Source: Carposina sasakii
Taxonomy: Eukaryota; Arthropoda; Insecta; Lepidoptera; Carposinidae
Length of the DNA: 64,000 nt
Assembly: GCA_014607495.2 (NCBI GenBank)
Contig: CP053170.1
Span: 5,580,001-5,644,000 of the forward strand
Reading direction: 5' to 3'
Shown: positions 20,690 through 30,299 of the stretch, one piece after another
How the letters are laid out: each line of letters opens with the position of its first letter
Numbering within the stretch: the first letter of the stretch is position 1
The notes under the pieces: generated by a model
Told to the model about the DNA's origin: nothing
What the model saw: only the letters and a program-made list of their open reading frames with translations
The model's database searches: none
Program-made: the position numbers and the translations under genes

Positions 20690-23600
20690 TTACAGTTTTT
20701 TACCATTTATCCTGTTCAGTCTACTTCTTTGCAGTTTATCGAAGAAAAGCAGGCCGGCTGCTTTTTCTATCGTTTCGGGGGGTACCTGCAAATAAGCACA
20801 AAACAGTCACTTTTTGAGTTAAGACCTTCTATCCTAAGCTTGAAGACTAGTCAACGAATCGATTCTATCGCGTAAACTTTTGACGCATCAGAATTTATAG
20901 GGACTTTATCGACAGACTACATAATAGTTAACGTTACTATGTAACAGAACTAACAGACATATAAAAGTCTCATACAAAATGCCTGTAATGCAATGTGATA
21001 TGTATGAACGATGAGGGTAGTTGTAAACCCGACATAGCGTGAGTTTTTGCAACCAATAAATCAGTGCTATTGTAACTACCAGCCGTTTCAGTTGTCTTCC
21101 TGAAATACATATTAGTGGCGACGAGTTTTACCCATAAGTTTTTTAAATATGTTCTCGACACCTAACAATATCGGAATGGTGACAAGTTTTGACCACTCTC
21201 ATAAAAATTGGAATACATTTATCAAGAAGTTGCAACAGGGATTTATAGCCAACAATCTGGACGATGTTGGTGACAAGGCTGGAGTTAAACGGCGAGCAAT
21301 ACTGCTCAGTGCACTCAGTGACAATACATACCAGCTGGCCAGCAACCTAGTTTTGCCGGAAGAGCTGGAGATCAAAGGATTTAATGAGATTGTAAACATC
21401 TTAAACAATCACTTTACGCCTAAAAGATGTGGATTTGCCGAACGTTACCATTTCTACGCGGCTACTCAGTCGGCAGAGGAACGCCCGGCCGAATGGGCAG
21501 CGCGGTTGAGAGGGCTCGCAGCACACTGTAACTTCAAGCATTTAGAAGACGCTCTGTTGGATAAGTTCGTGATGGGCATGCGATCCGGTCACGAGCGCGA
21601 AAAATTGTTCGCGCAGGATATCAGCGAGCTGACTCTGTCGAAGGCGGTGGACCTGGCGGAAAGCGTGCGGTGCGCACGCGCGGGCGCTGCTTCGGCTCCC
21701 GGCGCACCCGCCGCCGCGCCCGGTACCTCCGAAGCGGTGTTCAAGCTGAGCAAGATCTCAAGCCCAAGAGATGGACGTACTAGCACTATCAGGTGTACGG
21801 TGTGCGGTCGGTCGAATCACGAAGCTAAAAAGTGTCGTTTTGCGAAATTTAAGTGCTCCAAGTGTAATGTTAAAGGCCATTTGCGTAAAATGTGTGGTAA
21901 TAATATGAATTATATAGAAACGGATGCAGTGTGCGAGGGCGATGACGGTGAGTTATTTAATATTCGCTGTTCTAATGGGTTACCTATGACAGAGGTTATC
22001 TCAATTAATGGAATTCAATTGCGTTTTGAAATTGATAGCGGATCAGCCGTTACTGTGATATCGGACCAATTGTATAATAAATATTTTAAAAAAGTGCCGT
22101 TATCATTTACAAAAAAATGTTTATTAAATTATACGGGTGGTATGATAAAATGCGTAGGTATGATGCAACTGCCAGTTATCTATGGCGGCCTTTCTGATGA
22201 CTTAGACATTTATGTTGTGCGTGACGGAGGTCCTCCGCTTCTCGGCCGTGACTTCATTTCTAAGTTTTCGTTGGAGTTATCACCGATAAAGTATTGTACG
22301 CAGCCAGATTGTGATAATAAACCGGTTGAAAAGTTAATGGAAAATTACCCTGATGTATTCACTGATCGATTAGGTCGGTTTAATAAGTATAAGATAAATT
22401 TGCCGCTAAAAGACAATGCGAAACCAGTTTTTTTTAAAGCACGACCAGTCGCATTCGCCCTAAAAGATAAGATAGATAAGGAGATTGATCGTTTAATTAA
22501 GCTAGGTATATTGACACCCGTCGACCATTCTAATTACGCATCACCTATTGTGCCCGTTTTAAAAAAAAATGGTACGGTTAGATTATGCGCTGATTATTCA
22601 CAAACTGTGAATAAGCAACTACTTATCGACATTTATCCCCTGCCAACGGTACAAGAACTGTTTTCGAGATTACATGGAGGGGAAGAATATACTAAGCTAG
22701 ATATGTCAATGGCGTATAATCAATTTGAGCTTAATGACCCCCTTAATATAACTTGTATTAACACTCATAGAGGGTTGTTCAAGTTTACTCGAATGGTTTT
22801 TGGGTTGTCATCCGCTCCTGCTATATTTCAGCGAGCTATCTCTTGTGTACTGGCGGGCATAGAAGGCGTGTTATGTTTCCTAGATGACATACTCATCACG
22901 GCTGAAAATAGAAGTCAACACCTAGAAAGGGTGAATTTAGTTCTACAGCGATTGCAGGACGCCGGGTTGACTTTACAAATGGAAAAATGTACCTTTTTAC
23001 AAAAGGAAATAACGTACCTAGGCTATATTATTAACAAACATGGTATTAAGAAATGCCCCGATAAAGTCAAAGCAATAGTCAATGCCTCACCACCTAAAAA
23101 GTTAAGCGAATTGCAATCGTTTCTAGGCTTAGTAAATTACTATAGAACGTTCATACCTAAAGCTTCTAGTATCTTAACCCCTTTATATAATCTGTTGAAA
23201 AAGGAACTAAGTGGTGTTGGTTGCAGGAACATGAAAATTCGTTTAGAAATGTAAAATCTATTTTAGCGTCCGATAAGGTTTTAGCTCATTTTGACAGTCA
23301 CGCAAAAATAATTTTGACTGTTGATGCCTCACCCTACGGGTTAGGAGCTGTCTTATCGCAAGTCGGAAATGACGGGTTAGAGAGGCCCATTTCGTTTGCT
23401 TCTCGTACGCTGAATGCCGCGGAAAAAAACTATTCGCAAATTCAGAAGGAGGCCACTGCTATTATTTTCGGAGTCAGGAGGTATCATCAATTCTTGTACG
23501 GAAGGGCAGACCCTTTTGTGTTGCGATCAGACCACAAGCCTTTACTTTCAATCTTTGGCGATAGACGCGGCATACCAGAAGTTTCCGCTAATCGATTGCA

Positions 23601-26600
23601 AAGATACGCGTTGTTCTTAGCGGCTTATAACTATAGGATCGAGTACGTCAAAAGTGAACATAATAGCGCAGACTTTTTATCGCGCGCCACACTGCCAGAA
23701 CCCGTCGCCCGCGAGCAGGGTGAGTGGCGCCTCGACGCGGAAGCGGGGGAGGAACGCGCGGCGTACATTAACTTTGTAGTAGATGGAAGCCTGCCCATCA
23801 CCATGAAGCAATTGGTGCACGAAACAAAAAATGACGCTATACTAAGTAAGGTGATACAGTTTGTACATAAAGGATGGCCTCGGAAAATTCATAATGTCGA
23901 GTTAAAACCATACTTTCATTGTAGGTTGCAACTAGAATTAGAAAACGGTTGTTTAATGAGAGGACATAAAGTTGTTATACCATCATCATTACGGGAAAAG
24001 GTTTTGTCTCAAATCCATGCCTCCCACCTTGGCGTGGTCAAAAGTAAGGCGGAGGTACGCTCCAGATTCTGGTTTCCAGGTGTCGATGAAGCGGTGGAAC
24101 AAATGATTGGTGCGTGCACTATCTGCACTAGCCTACGATCCTCTCCTCCGCGTACAAAGTTGGCCACGTGGCCTTATCCGCCTCAACCATTCTATAGAGT
24201 ACATTGCGATTTTCTAGGACCCATAAATAATAGAATGTATTTTGTGATTGTCGACGCTTATTCTAAATGGGTTGAATGTTGGGACATGGCGCACAATATA
24301 ACATCTACGGCGACTATTATAAAACTATATGAATATATGTCTCGATTCGGGGTACCTCACACGTTGGTAAGTGATAACGGGACTTCGTTCACATCGGAAG
24401 AATTTAAAAAATTTTGTCTAACAAACGGTATATCACACGTAACGTCACCAGTATATCACCCTAGTAGCAATGGCCAGGCGGAGAGCTACGTTAAAATAGT
24501 AAAGAAAGGTATAAAAAGTGCCTTATCAATGAGTCATAACCATAATGATAACAGCAAAATACTTTTAAGATATTTATTTGATTATCGTAATTCGATGCAT
24601 ACCACGACTGGCTCCTCGCCTGCCCAGCTAGTTTTCGGTCGTCAGTTGCGGACAGTATTGGATTTGATTAATCCGTGTAACCCTTCATCGTCCTCGCATA
24701 CTGAACTTACTAATATTGTGCAAACGAATCAGTCTTTACAGAGTAAACAATATGGTGGCGTTAAAAGAACAGATTTTGTTTCCGGGCAACTAATACTGTA
24801 TAAGAAATTTGTAAACAAAAATAATTTTTCCTGGAAGTGTGGCACAATTGTTAAAAAAATAGGTAAAGTAACGTACATTATTTTGGATTCTGAGAGTAAT
24901 TTAGAAGTAAAAAGACATATCAACCAAATAATTGCATACAAACAAAATGCGTTATGCAGAACGAGCAAGAAAAATGACAGCCATAATATTATAACTTTTA
25001 CCCCACAACATGAAAACGATAACAGCTGTCTAGTGTTTCCATTAGCCCAGAATGTGGCAACGGCACCGGAAATTGGCACCGGGGAAGGAGGTGCACAGGA
25101 ATTCCAGCAAGAACCACCCCCAGTTTCAGGTGGCGAAGTCTCGACCGAAGTAATTAATGTAGATCTCCAACCTGTTATATCTACAGTACCTACATCAACT
25201 ACTTTAGAACAGCAACCTGTGTTACCTACTTCCGACGAGACTAATCAAGAACAGCCGGCAAATACTCGTACAAGAACCTTACGTCAGCGACCTATTATTG
25301 ATTATAGAAAATATTTCTAGTTTACTAGTTGTAATACTTATATAGTATATAGGTATTTATGATGAATATGTGTGTTACTTATTACGTTAAATATTGGTGG
25401 AGGGATGATATGTATGAACGATGAGGGTAGTTGTAAACCCGACATAGCGTGAGTTTTTGCAACCAATAAATCAGTGCTATTGTAACTACCAGCCGTTTCA
25501 GTTGTCTTCCTGAAATACATATTACAATGCAAGTCCTGTAATAGCCTACAAGTAATAATATGTATAAAATAATACCAGCGTTACCACCTAACATAAATAT
25601 ACCTTATTTACGAGCTCCAATAGTTAAAGACGACGATACCTAACATAAAATTGTTATGTATAATCAGCTACGTCATCGACGAACGCCTTATGGTTGTCAC
25701 TCGTAGATGCAAAAGTAATAAGTCCGTGCACTCGGGAGAACGAGCGACAACCCTAATGATATTTGCACCACTAGGAATGCACTTGCAAGTAGGCTAATAT
25801 CGCGCGAACTTGAGCGAATAATGAAGCCCTGATTGAACGCTGTTCTAGCTGAGCGGTCCACTGCTGGACGTAGGCCTCCCCCAGGGCACGACACAAGGTT
25901 GGTGACCGCAATGTGATTTTTGATGAGGCGCTGCTGCCCACCTCCCGGAAACTCTTAATCGCCTCGTACGATACCCACGGGCGGGCATGGGGTGGTACAA
26001 ACTCTACTCTGCCGGCACCACGCAGCTGACTATGCTCACCATAAAAGAAGACACAGGAGTTTCATCAGGTATCTTCTGATTGGGCATCACATACGCTTCC
26101 ATGTCCAGCTTGCCGTCAGGGGCTTCCCCCACTACGATCTTGTAGAAATGAGTGGGCACCGCCACTGTATTTGCGCCAATGACCTGGTATTTCACGTAGT
26201 ATTTGCCATCTGATTCCTTTCTGGAAAAAATCAGACGTTATAGAAGTACTTACCTACTTGCAATCTACAAGAAAATATAAGTAGGATGAATGACATAACA
26301 AGTACATTACCTGGGTAAATACAAAGGTCCAGTACAACAGTAAACATTATCATACACCCTCAACAGTTTTCTCACATGAGACTCAAGACGGTTCCATGCA
26401 TGCCGATTGAAGCCTTCACCTACCTGACAAAAACAAGTTCAAGCATAATGTAATCAAGGAGAGAGATTAATAATATTCGTTATAGTAAAAGCTGGTTGCC
26501 ATCTCTGCATCACTGGATCTAAAAACCATAAAGGCAATCAAACACAATCAAGGAGACCAAAAAATTTTGGTAAATTGGTCCAATGGGTGTCACCATTTTC

Positions 26601-28163
26601 GCGCTAACTAGCTTGCACCACTGTCACGTGAGATTTTTTCAAACTGGTACAGTTTGTTTAAGTACACACACATGGCAATTTTTTATCATTATCATCAGCC
26701 TATTGCAGTCCACTGCTGGACGTAGGCCTCCCCCAGAGCACGCCACAAGACTCCCATGGGGGGTATTTGCCCAGTCACCACTCTGGGCAGGCGGGTTGGT
26801 GACCGCAGTTTGTATTTTGGACTATGTTATCAACACGAGAGGCACTGCTGCCCACCTCCCGGAAACCCTAAATCGCCTCGTACTTTACCCACGGGCAGGT
26901 ACGAATTCTACTCTGCCGGCACCATGCGGCTTATATTTTATATACCTGAAGACAATGGCTGTATGGACATATCTTCTCTTTCCATTAAGTTAACAAAATT
27001 AAAAATAAAATACTACCTAAAACAGCACCTGTGGCAGTGAATTTACACAAGGCCATTGCCTTGCATTACCCATCTTACTATTTTATAGTTGGTATCAGAC
27101 TGATGTACTCAGTTTACCTGAGGGGCCATGTTAGTGAGGTAGAAAGTCTGATCCACATGCTTCTGTTCAAGTCTGTGGTTTCCAGCTGCTGCCATGTGCC
27201 CTCTGTCAAAGCCAGAACCTTTGTAGTCACTGTTTAATGACCTGCAAATAAAATCAACTAGTGGCAGTGGTATTCATACCTGAACAACAATAATTTACAA
27301 ATAGAGTATGATTTCTTTCAAGACTTTTGTGGCGGTGGTGTATAGGCCACTTTCAGGCCCATTTGGTCACTACTTCTGAATCTGGTCCCTGTATATCCTG
27401 ATTGCTAGAAGGACACTTTCATATCACATTCTAAATTTGGTTTTTTACTTGTCCAATAAATGATTTGCTTCATGACTAAATGAATAAAAAAATAGATTAA
27501 GTATGTTTATGCTACACCTCTTTTGGTTATGAACTCACCTGAAAAACTCATGAATACTCTCATCAGGCTTGAATTCACACTTGCTACGGTCAACTTTGTC
27601 ATTTTTCTGTACATGGTCCTTTGTTAAATGCTCAAACACCCAGTGGGGCACTCTTGTTCTCCGGTCGTAGGATAACACATAATCGTCGTATGAACGTACA
27701 TTGTCTAATCCAGGGAAGCCGTATTTCATTATTTCTGATATCTGGAATCGCCCGGTATAAAGACATTGTTTAAATAATTGCACACTCTGCACCCATAGCA
27801 TGAACTTGGTGAAAATGAGACATGTACATGCACTTGCTTTGTTTAGTTATTACATACCTCTATGCTAGCTCTTTTCATTTGTAGACTCACTATCACCAAG
27901 ATCATGCTAGGGGCGCTATTTTACGAAGGAAAAATAAAACTTACCCTACTGGTTGGAGCAGACGAAGTAGTGAATGGTGCTGCAGCCGAAACTGTACCAA
28001 AAATAGGTAAGGCGGGCATACTCTTCAAGCGTGTACCATTTAAGGATAAAGATTCATCGCGAAACCAGCTGCCCAGATCTGAAGAACTATATTGACCGGC
28101 GAAGTATGCCGTAATTCCCACAGTACCTAACTGGGCCAAATGGAATAATTGCTTCCGATACAT
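20690..28163 (-). CDS. EndoG: Endonuclease G, mitochondrial
   Basis: Sugar-nonspecific nuclease of the DNA/RNA non-specific (beta-beta-alpha metal) family, kept in mitochondria and able to degrade nuclear DNA when released. Six minus-strand exons: 28163-27945, 27741-27539, 27241-27118, 26423-26311, 26220-26040 and 20785-20690. Junction phases agree throughout and the product is 311 aa, close to the usual size. The N-terminus (MYRKQLFHLAQLG...) is basic and hydrophobic, as for mitochondrial import. The catalytic motif DRGHMAAAGNH has its histidine at residue 156 (27196-27198) and NMAPQ follows. The last exon supplies PPETIEKAAGLLFFDKL; without it the frame runs into intron and stops early. The last intron is 5.3 kb and contains a whole retrotransposon in antisense orientation, with splice sites intact. 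I expect a functional gene. Confidence 0.93.
20996..21114 (+). repeat. 5' LTR
   Basis: 119 bp, starts TGATATGTATG and ends AAATACATATTA; includes AATAAA near its middle as a likely polyadenylation signal. Identical to the 3' LTR. Confidence 0.92.
21149..23254 (+). CDS. Retrotransposon gag, protease and reverse transcriptase frame
   Basis: 701 codons from the first ATG after the primer-binding site. The gag-like part covers residues about 1-205. Two CCHC knuckles follow at about 216-248 (CTVCGRSNHEAKKC and CSKCNVKGHLRKMC), then an aspartic protease with IDSGS near residue 295. The reverse transcriptase has the FLDD active-site box near residue 577 and ends in the LVNYYRTFIPKAS linker. Gag and pol are in one frame here, so no gag-pol frameshift is needed. 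The frame then departs from the family in its last roughly 12 residues and stops at 23254, before RNase H. Seen: a break. Inferred: an inactivating indel or a sequencing error rather than a programmed shift, because its position is inside pol. Confidence 0.85.
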   Translation: MFSTPNNIGMVTSFDHSHKNWNTFIKKLQQGFIANNLDDVGDKAGVKRRAILLSALSDNTYQLASNLVLPEELEIKGFNEIVNILNNHFTPKRCGFAERYHFYAATQSAEERPAEWAARLRGLAAHCNFKHLEDALLDKFVMGMRSGHEREKLFAQDISELTLSKAVDLAESVRCARAGAASAPGAPAAAPGTSEAVFKLSKISSPRDGRTSTIRCTVCGRSNHEAKKCRFAKFKCSKCNVKGHLRKMCGNNMNYIETDAVCEGDDGELFNIRCSNGLPMTEVISINGIQLRFEIDSGSAVTVISDQLYNKYFKKVPLSFTKKCLLNYTGGMIKCVGMMQLPVIYGGLSDDLDIYVVRDGGPPLLGRDFISKFSLELSPIKYCTQPDCDNKPVEKLMENYPDVFTDRLGRFNKYKINLPLKDNAKPVFFKARPVAFALKDKIDKEIDRLIKLGILTPVDHSNYASPIVPVLKKNGTVRLCADYSQTVNKQLLIDIYPLPTVQELFSRLHGGEEYTKLDMSMAYNQFELNDPLNITCINTHRGLFKFTRMVFGLSSAPAIFQRAISCVLAGIEGVLCFLDDILITAENRSQHLERVNLVLQRLQDAGLTLQMEKCTFLQKEITYLGYIINKHGIKKCPDKVKAIVNASPPKKLSELQSFLGLVNYYRTFIPKASSILTPLYNLLKKELSGVGCRNMKIRLEM
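23191..25320 (+). CDS. Retrotransposon RNase H and integrase frame
   Basis: Continuation of pol in another reading frame, open from 23191 after a stop at 23188-23190. It has no obvious start of its own. RNase H: VDASPYGLGAVLSQ, KEATAI and SDHKPL carry the acidic residues. Integrase: an H-x3-H and C-x2-C zinc finger (HASHLG ... CTIC), then the DDE core at FVIVDAYSKW, SDNGTSF and SSNGQAES. The C-terminal tail is glutamine- and threonine-rich. The offset from the upstream frame equals a one-base loss or two-base gain. The overlap 23191-23254 contains an A5 run at 23198-23202, a plausible site for the indel. Confidence 0.8.
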   Translation, partial: SVEKGTKWCWLQEHENSFRNVKSILASDKVLAHFDSHAKIILTVDASPYGLGAVLSQVGNDGLERPISFASRTLNAAEKNYSQIQKEATAIIFGVRRYHQFLYGRADPFVLRSDHKPLLSIFGDRRGIPEVSANRLQRYALFLAAYNYRIEYVKSEHNSADFLSRATLPEPVAREQGEWRLDAEAGEERAAYINFVVDGSLPITMKQLVHETKNDAILSKVIQFVHKGWPRKIHNVELKPYFHCRLQLELENGCLMRGHKVVIPSSLREKVLSQIHASHLGVVKSKAEVRSRFWFPGVDEAVEQMIGACTICTSLRSSPPRTKLATWPYPPQPFYRVHCDFLGPINNRMYFVIVDAYSKWVECWDMAHNITSTATIIKLYEYMSRFGVPHTLVSDNGTSFTSEEFKKFCLTNGISHVTSPVYHPSSNGQAESYVKIVKKGIKSALSMSHNHNDNSKILLRYLFDYRNSMHTTTGSSPAQLVFGRQLRTVLDLINPCNPSSSSHTELTNIVQTNQSLQSKQYGGVKRTDFVSGQLILYKKFVNKNNFSWKCGTIVKKIGKVTYIILDSESNLEVKRHINQIIAYKQNALCRTSKKNDSHNIITFTPQHENDNSCLVFPLAQNVATAPEIGTGEGGAQEFQQEPPPVSGGEVSTEVINVDLQPVISTVPTSTTLEQQPVLPTSDETNQEQPANTRTRTLRQRPIIDYRKYF
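25406..25524 (+). repeat. 3' LTR
   Basis: 119 bp, identical to the 5' LTR, followed by the target duplication CAATG. Confidence 0.92.
25848..26026. repeat. LINE-derived fragment next to EndoG exon 5
   Basis: Contains GCTGGACGTAGGCCTCCCCC and GCTGCCCACCTCCCGGAAAC, shared with 26694-26932. It ends 14 bp from the EndoG donor site at 26039. Confidence 0.6.
26694..26932. repeat. LINE-derived fragment in EndoG intron 3
   Basis: Starts near CATCATCAGCCTATTGCAGT and carries the same GCTGGACGTAGGCCTCCCCC and CTACTCTGCCGGCACCA landmarks as 25848-26026, but keeps about 60 bp that the other copy lacks. The 136-codon open frame through here is not a gene. Confidence 0.6.
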
Positions 28164-28859
28164 GTTGATTTATTTCTTCACTATTTGAAGAAAACTCTGC
28201 AGTTTTCAGTCAATTCAAATCTTTTAAACATTCCATATTTTTATGTACTTAATTTAATTTGAGGTTATTGGAGGGAGGTTATGAAATCAGCTGATGGACG
28301 AGTGTAGGATGGAGATCTCTGAGATCGATTTTCAAGCAAAAAAAATCGATTTTTTAAATCGATATGTAGTACTGAATCGTTTCATTAGATCGAATCAATG
28401 TGTTTTCCCTTGTTTTAGGTCCAAGTAGTTGGGTAACTGGGCAGGGCACCTATAGTAATATTAAGTTAAAATAAATATTCCCTTTTTTTACTACGTGACC
28501 TTTTCGGAATTATTGTGCTTGACACGATCATAAAGGCCATAAACAAAAATAGAATAGAATAGATATTATGCATGACGGATCTAGGGTGGCAGATTCCGAG
28601 ATCAGGTCGGTAGGCTCCTGGTTCTCCATGATGTTGGGCGTAGTTGGGTTCCCCGAGCAACGTGGGTGAAATAATGAACACTAGAATTAGTTACTGTCGT
28701 GTACAAGAAACAGACAAGTCCCTTGATACTACTGCATTGTCCATGAGTTAACCCTAGACTGCCTCTCGCTGCCTGTAACTCAGCTTTTATAATACCAAAG
28801 GCGATGTCCAACCCCACCGCTAGGTAGTCTGCGTTTCCGGTGCACGATATTTTATTTCA
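28164..28859. other. Upstream of EndoG
   Basis: The EndoG promoter and 5' UTR should lie at the start of this stretch (minus-strand reading). A run of AATCGAT repeats is at 28320-28375. No further gene is supported. Confidence 0.4.
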
Positions 28860-29190
28860 AATTAACTTCTTTTAAAGTAACTACTAACTGTAAACCGGAT
28901 GGAGCTTTATATTACGAAATTAAAACAACTTCCTTTACATTAGTTACAAATGCAAAAACTAGATGGCGAGTTTCATATCAAATAAACTTTCTTTAAATAA
29001 AATAACAAATACCATCACTAAATGGCGTATATCAAATAAACTTCTTTTAAATTAAATTACAAATGCAAACTCTAGATGGCGTGTTTCATATCAAATCAAC
29101 TTCCTTTAAATTAATTACAAAATTATAAACTAGGTGGAGCGTACATCTAAAATAATAACAAAGAAATAAACTAGATGGCGTAAAATTTAA
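28860..29190. repeat. Degenerate tandem repeat with ACTAGATGGCG core
   Basis: About five units of 60-75 bp. Each has a CTAGATGGCG-like core (CTAGATGGCGAG, CTAAATGGCG, CTAGATGGCGTG, CTAGGTGGAGCG, CTAGATGGCGTA) followed by CATATCAAATAAACTTC and TTTAAATTAAATTAC. The units have diverged. Confidence 0.65.
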
Positions 29191-29389
29191 ATCATAGTGA
29201 TTTCATCATGGATGGATGGCGCCTTCATTATTTCCGACAAGCATATATATTTTCTACCTGATCTCATACTTTGATATGGTAATAAAAATTATTTGTTTTC
29301 ATCGAATTCCCTGATTAAAAAATCGTTGATTAAAATATTTGTCTTGTTTTTAATAAAATTGATTTATACGTACATTGTAAAAGCAAATT

Positions 29390-29505
29390 TGAAAAAAGAT
29401 AGATTTTTAGGAAATCGATCTTTTAGACCTCGATTTTTTTGTGGATCGATTCATCAGATCACGATTCGAATCGATTCAAAAATCGATCTTTTTCGGAATC
29501 GTCAT
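29390..29505. repeat. GATCGATT-rich imperfect repeat
   Basis: Many variants of ATCGATT and AAATCGAT in both orientations, echoing 28320-28375. Confidence 0.4.
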
Positions 29506-29627
29506 CTCTTTAGTTTTTTTTTTTATGTTTCGTTCAACTTGTGATATAAGTTGAAACAGGCTAAAGTCTTGGACCATGCTGCCTCGTCTTCAGTCAGTCA
29601 TCTCTTTAGATAATTTGTCTTTTTTTT

Positions 29628-30175
29628 GTTTAGTTTATCCCGAAGGAAAGGCAAGGGGAACTAAGCCCATTAGTTAAAATCCCAAATTACACCCGCTCCT
29701 TTCCCGCCGAATCCACTTTTTTTTGTTTAGTTTATCCCGAAGGAAAGGCAAGGGGAACTAAGCCCATTAGTTCCCCTTGCCTTTCCTTCGGGATAAACTA
29801 AACAAAAAAAAAGTGGATTCGGCGGGAAAGGAGCGGGTGTAATTTTCTTGTGAAAATCAAAAACTATTTTGTGTCCTTAAAGTGATGTTTTCTGGTAGAT
29901 AAGTTATATTTTGTTCACTTGTGATGTGCATGGTTTTATATGCAGGTAGGCTAAATAAAACCTTAGTCGGAATATGATCTCTTCATGGGCTCATGTAAGT
30001 TGTTTCTGCAATTCTTTTTGATCTTTACTCATTTTACACCCATTCTTGAGGATTTTCCCGACGTTTCCATTCATCATCATCCGTCATAAATTCAGGAATC
30101 ATTTACTAAAGACAATGGCTGTATGGGCGTAGTTCCCCTTGCCTTTCCTTCAGGATAAACTAAACAAAAAAATTA
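29628..30175. mobile_element. Nested MITEs with GTTTAGTTTATCC ends
   Basis: The terminal motif TGTTTAGTTTATCCCGAAGG occurs at 29629 and 29709 in plus orientation, and its complement at about 29785 and 30150. Around 29763 the sequence folds on itself: 29680-29760 is almost the exact reverse complement of 29770-29852. The remainder to 30175 is a reverse copy of the 4156-4620 repeat. Best read as one copy inserted into, or rearranged with, another. Confidence 0.65.
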
Positions 30176-30299
30176 TATACTGTTTGTGATGTACGTACAT
30201 AAATACATAACACATATGTATTTTATGTAGTTATTTAAATTATAATTATTGGAATATAATGTTTCACCTTAGTCAGTTAGACGCACATTTCTAAAAATT

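Larger units (their letters stand above)
20996..25524 (+). mobile_element. Complete Mag-like Ty3/gypsy LTR retrotransposon
   Basis: A 4.5-kb element with two identical 119-bp LTRs, a 5-bp target duplication CAATG (20991-20995 and 25525-25529), a TGGCGACGAG string just inside the 5' LTR that is a likely primer-binding site, and a purine-rich GGTGGAGGGA tract just before the 3' LTR. Domain order is gag, two zinc knuckles, protease, reverse transcriptase, RNase H, integrase; there is no envelope frame. Short LTRs and this size fit the Mag lineage known from silkworm. It lies antisense in the last intron of EndoG. Identical LTRs suggest a recent insertion, but the pol frame is broken once (see the two CDS entries). 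Confidence 0.9.

Noticed and set aside
20996..25524. Endogenous retrovirus with an envelope gene
   Set aside because: The integrase frame ends 85 bp before the 3' LTR and no third frame exists, so this is a plain LTR retrotransposon.
26583..27040. Open frames of 94-136 codons in the EndoG intron
   Set aside because: They lie on the wrong strand across a LINE-derived repeat and do not resemble a protein.
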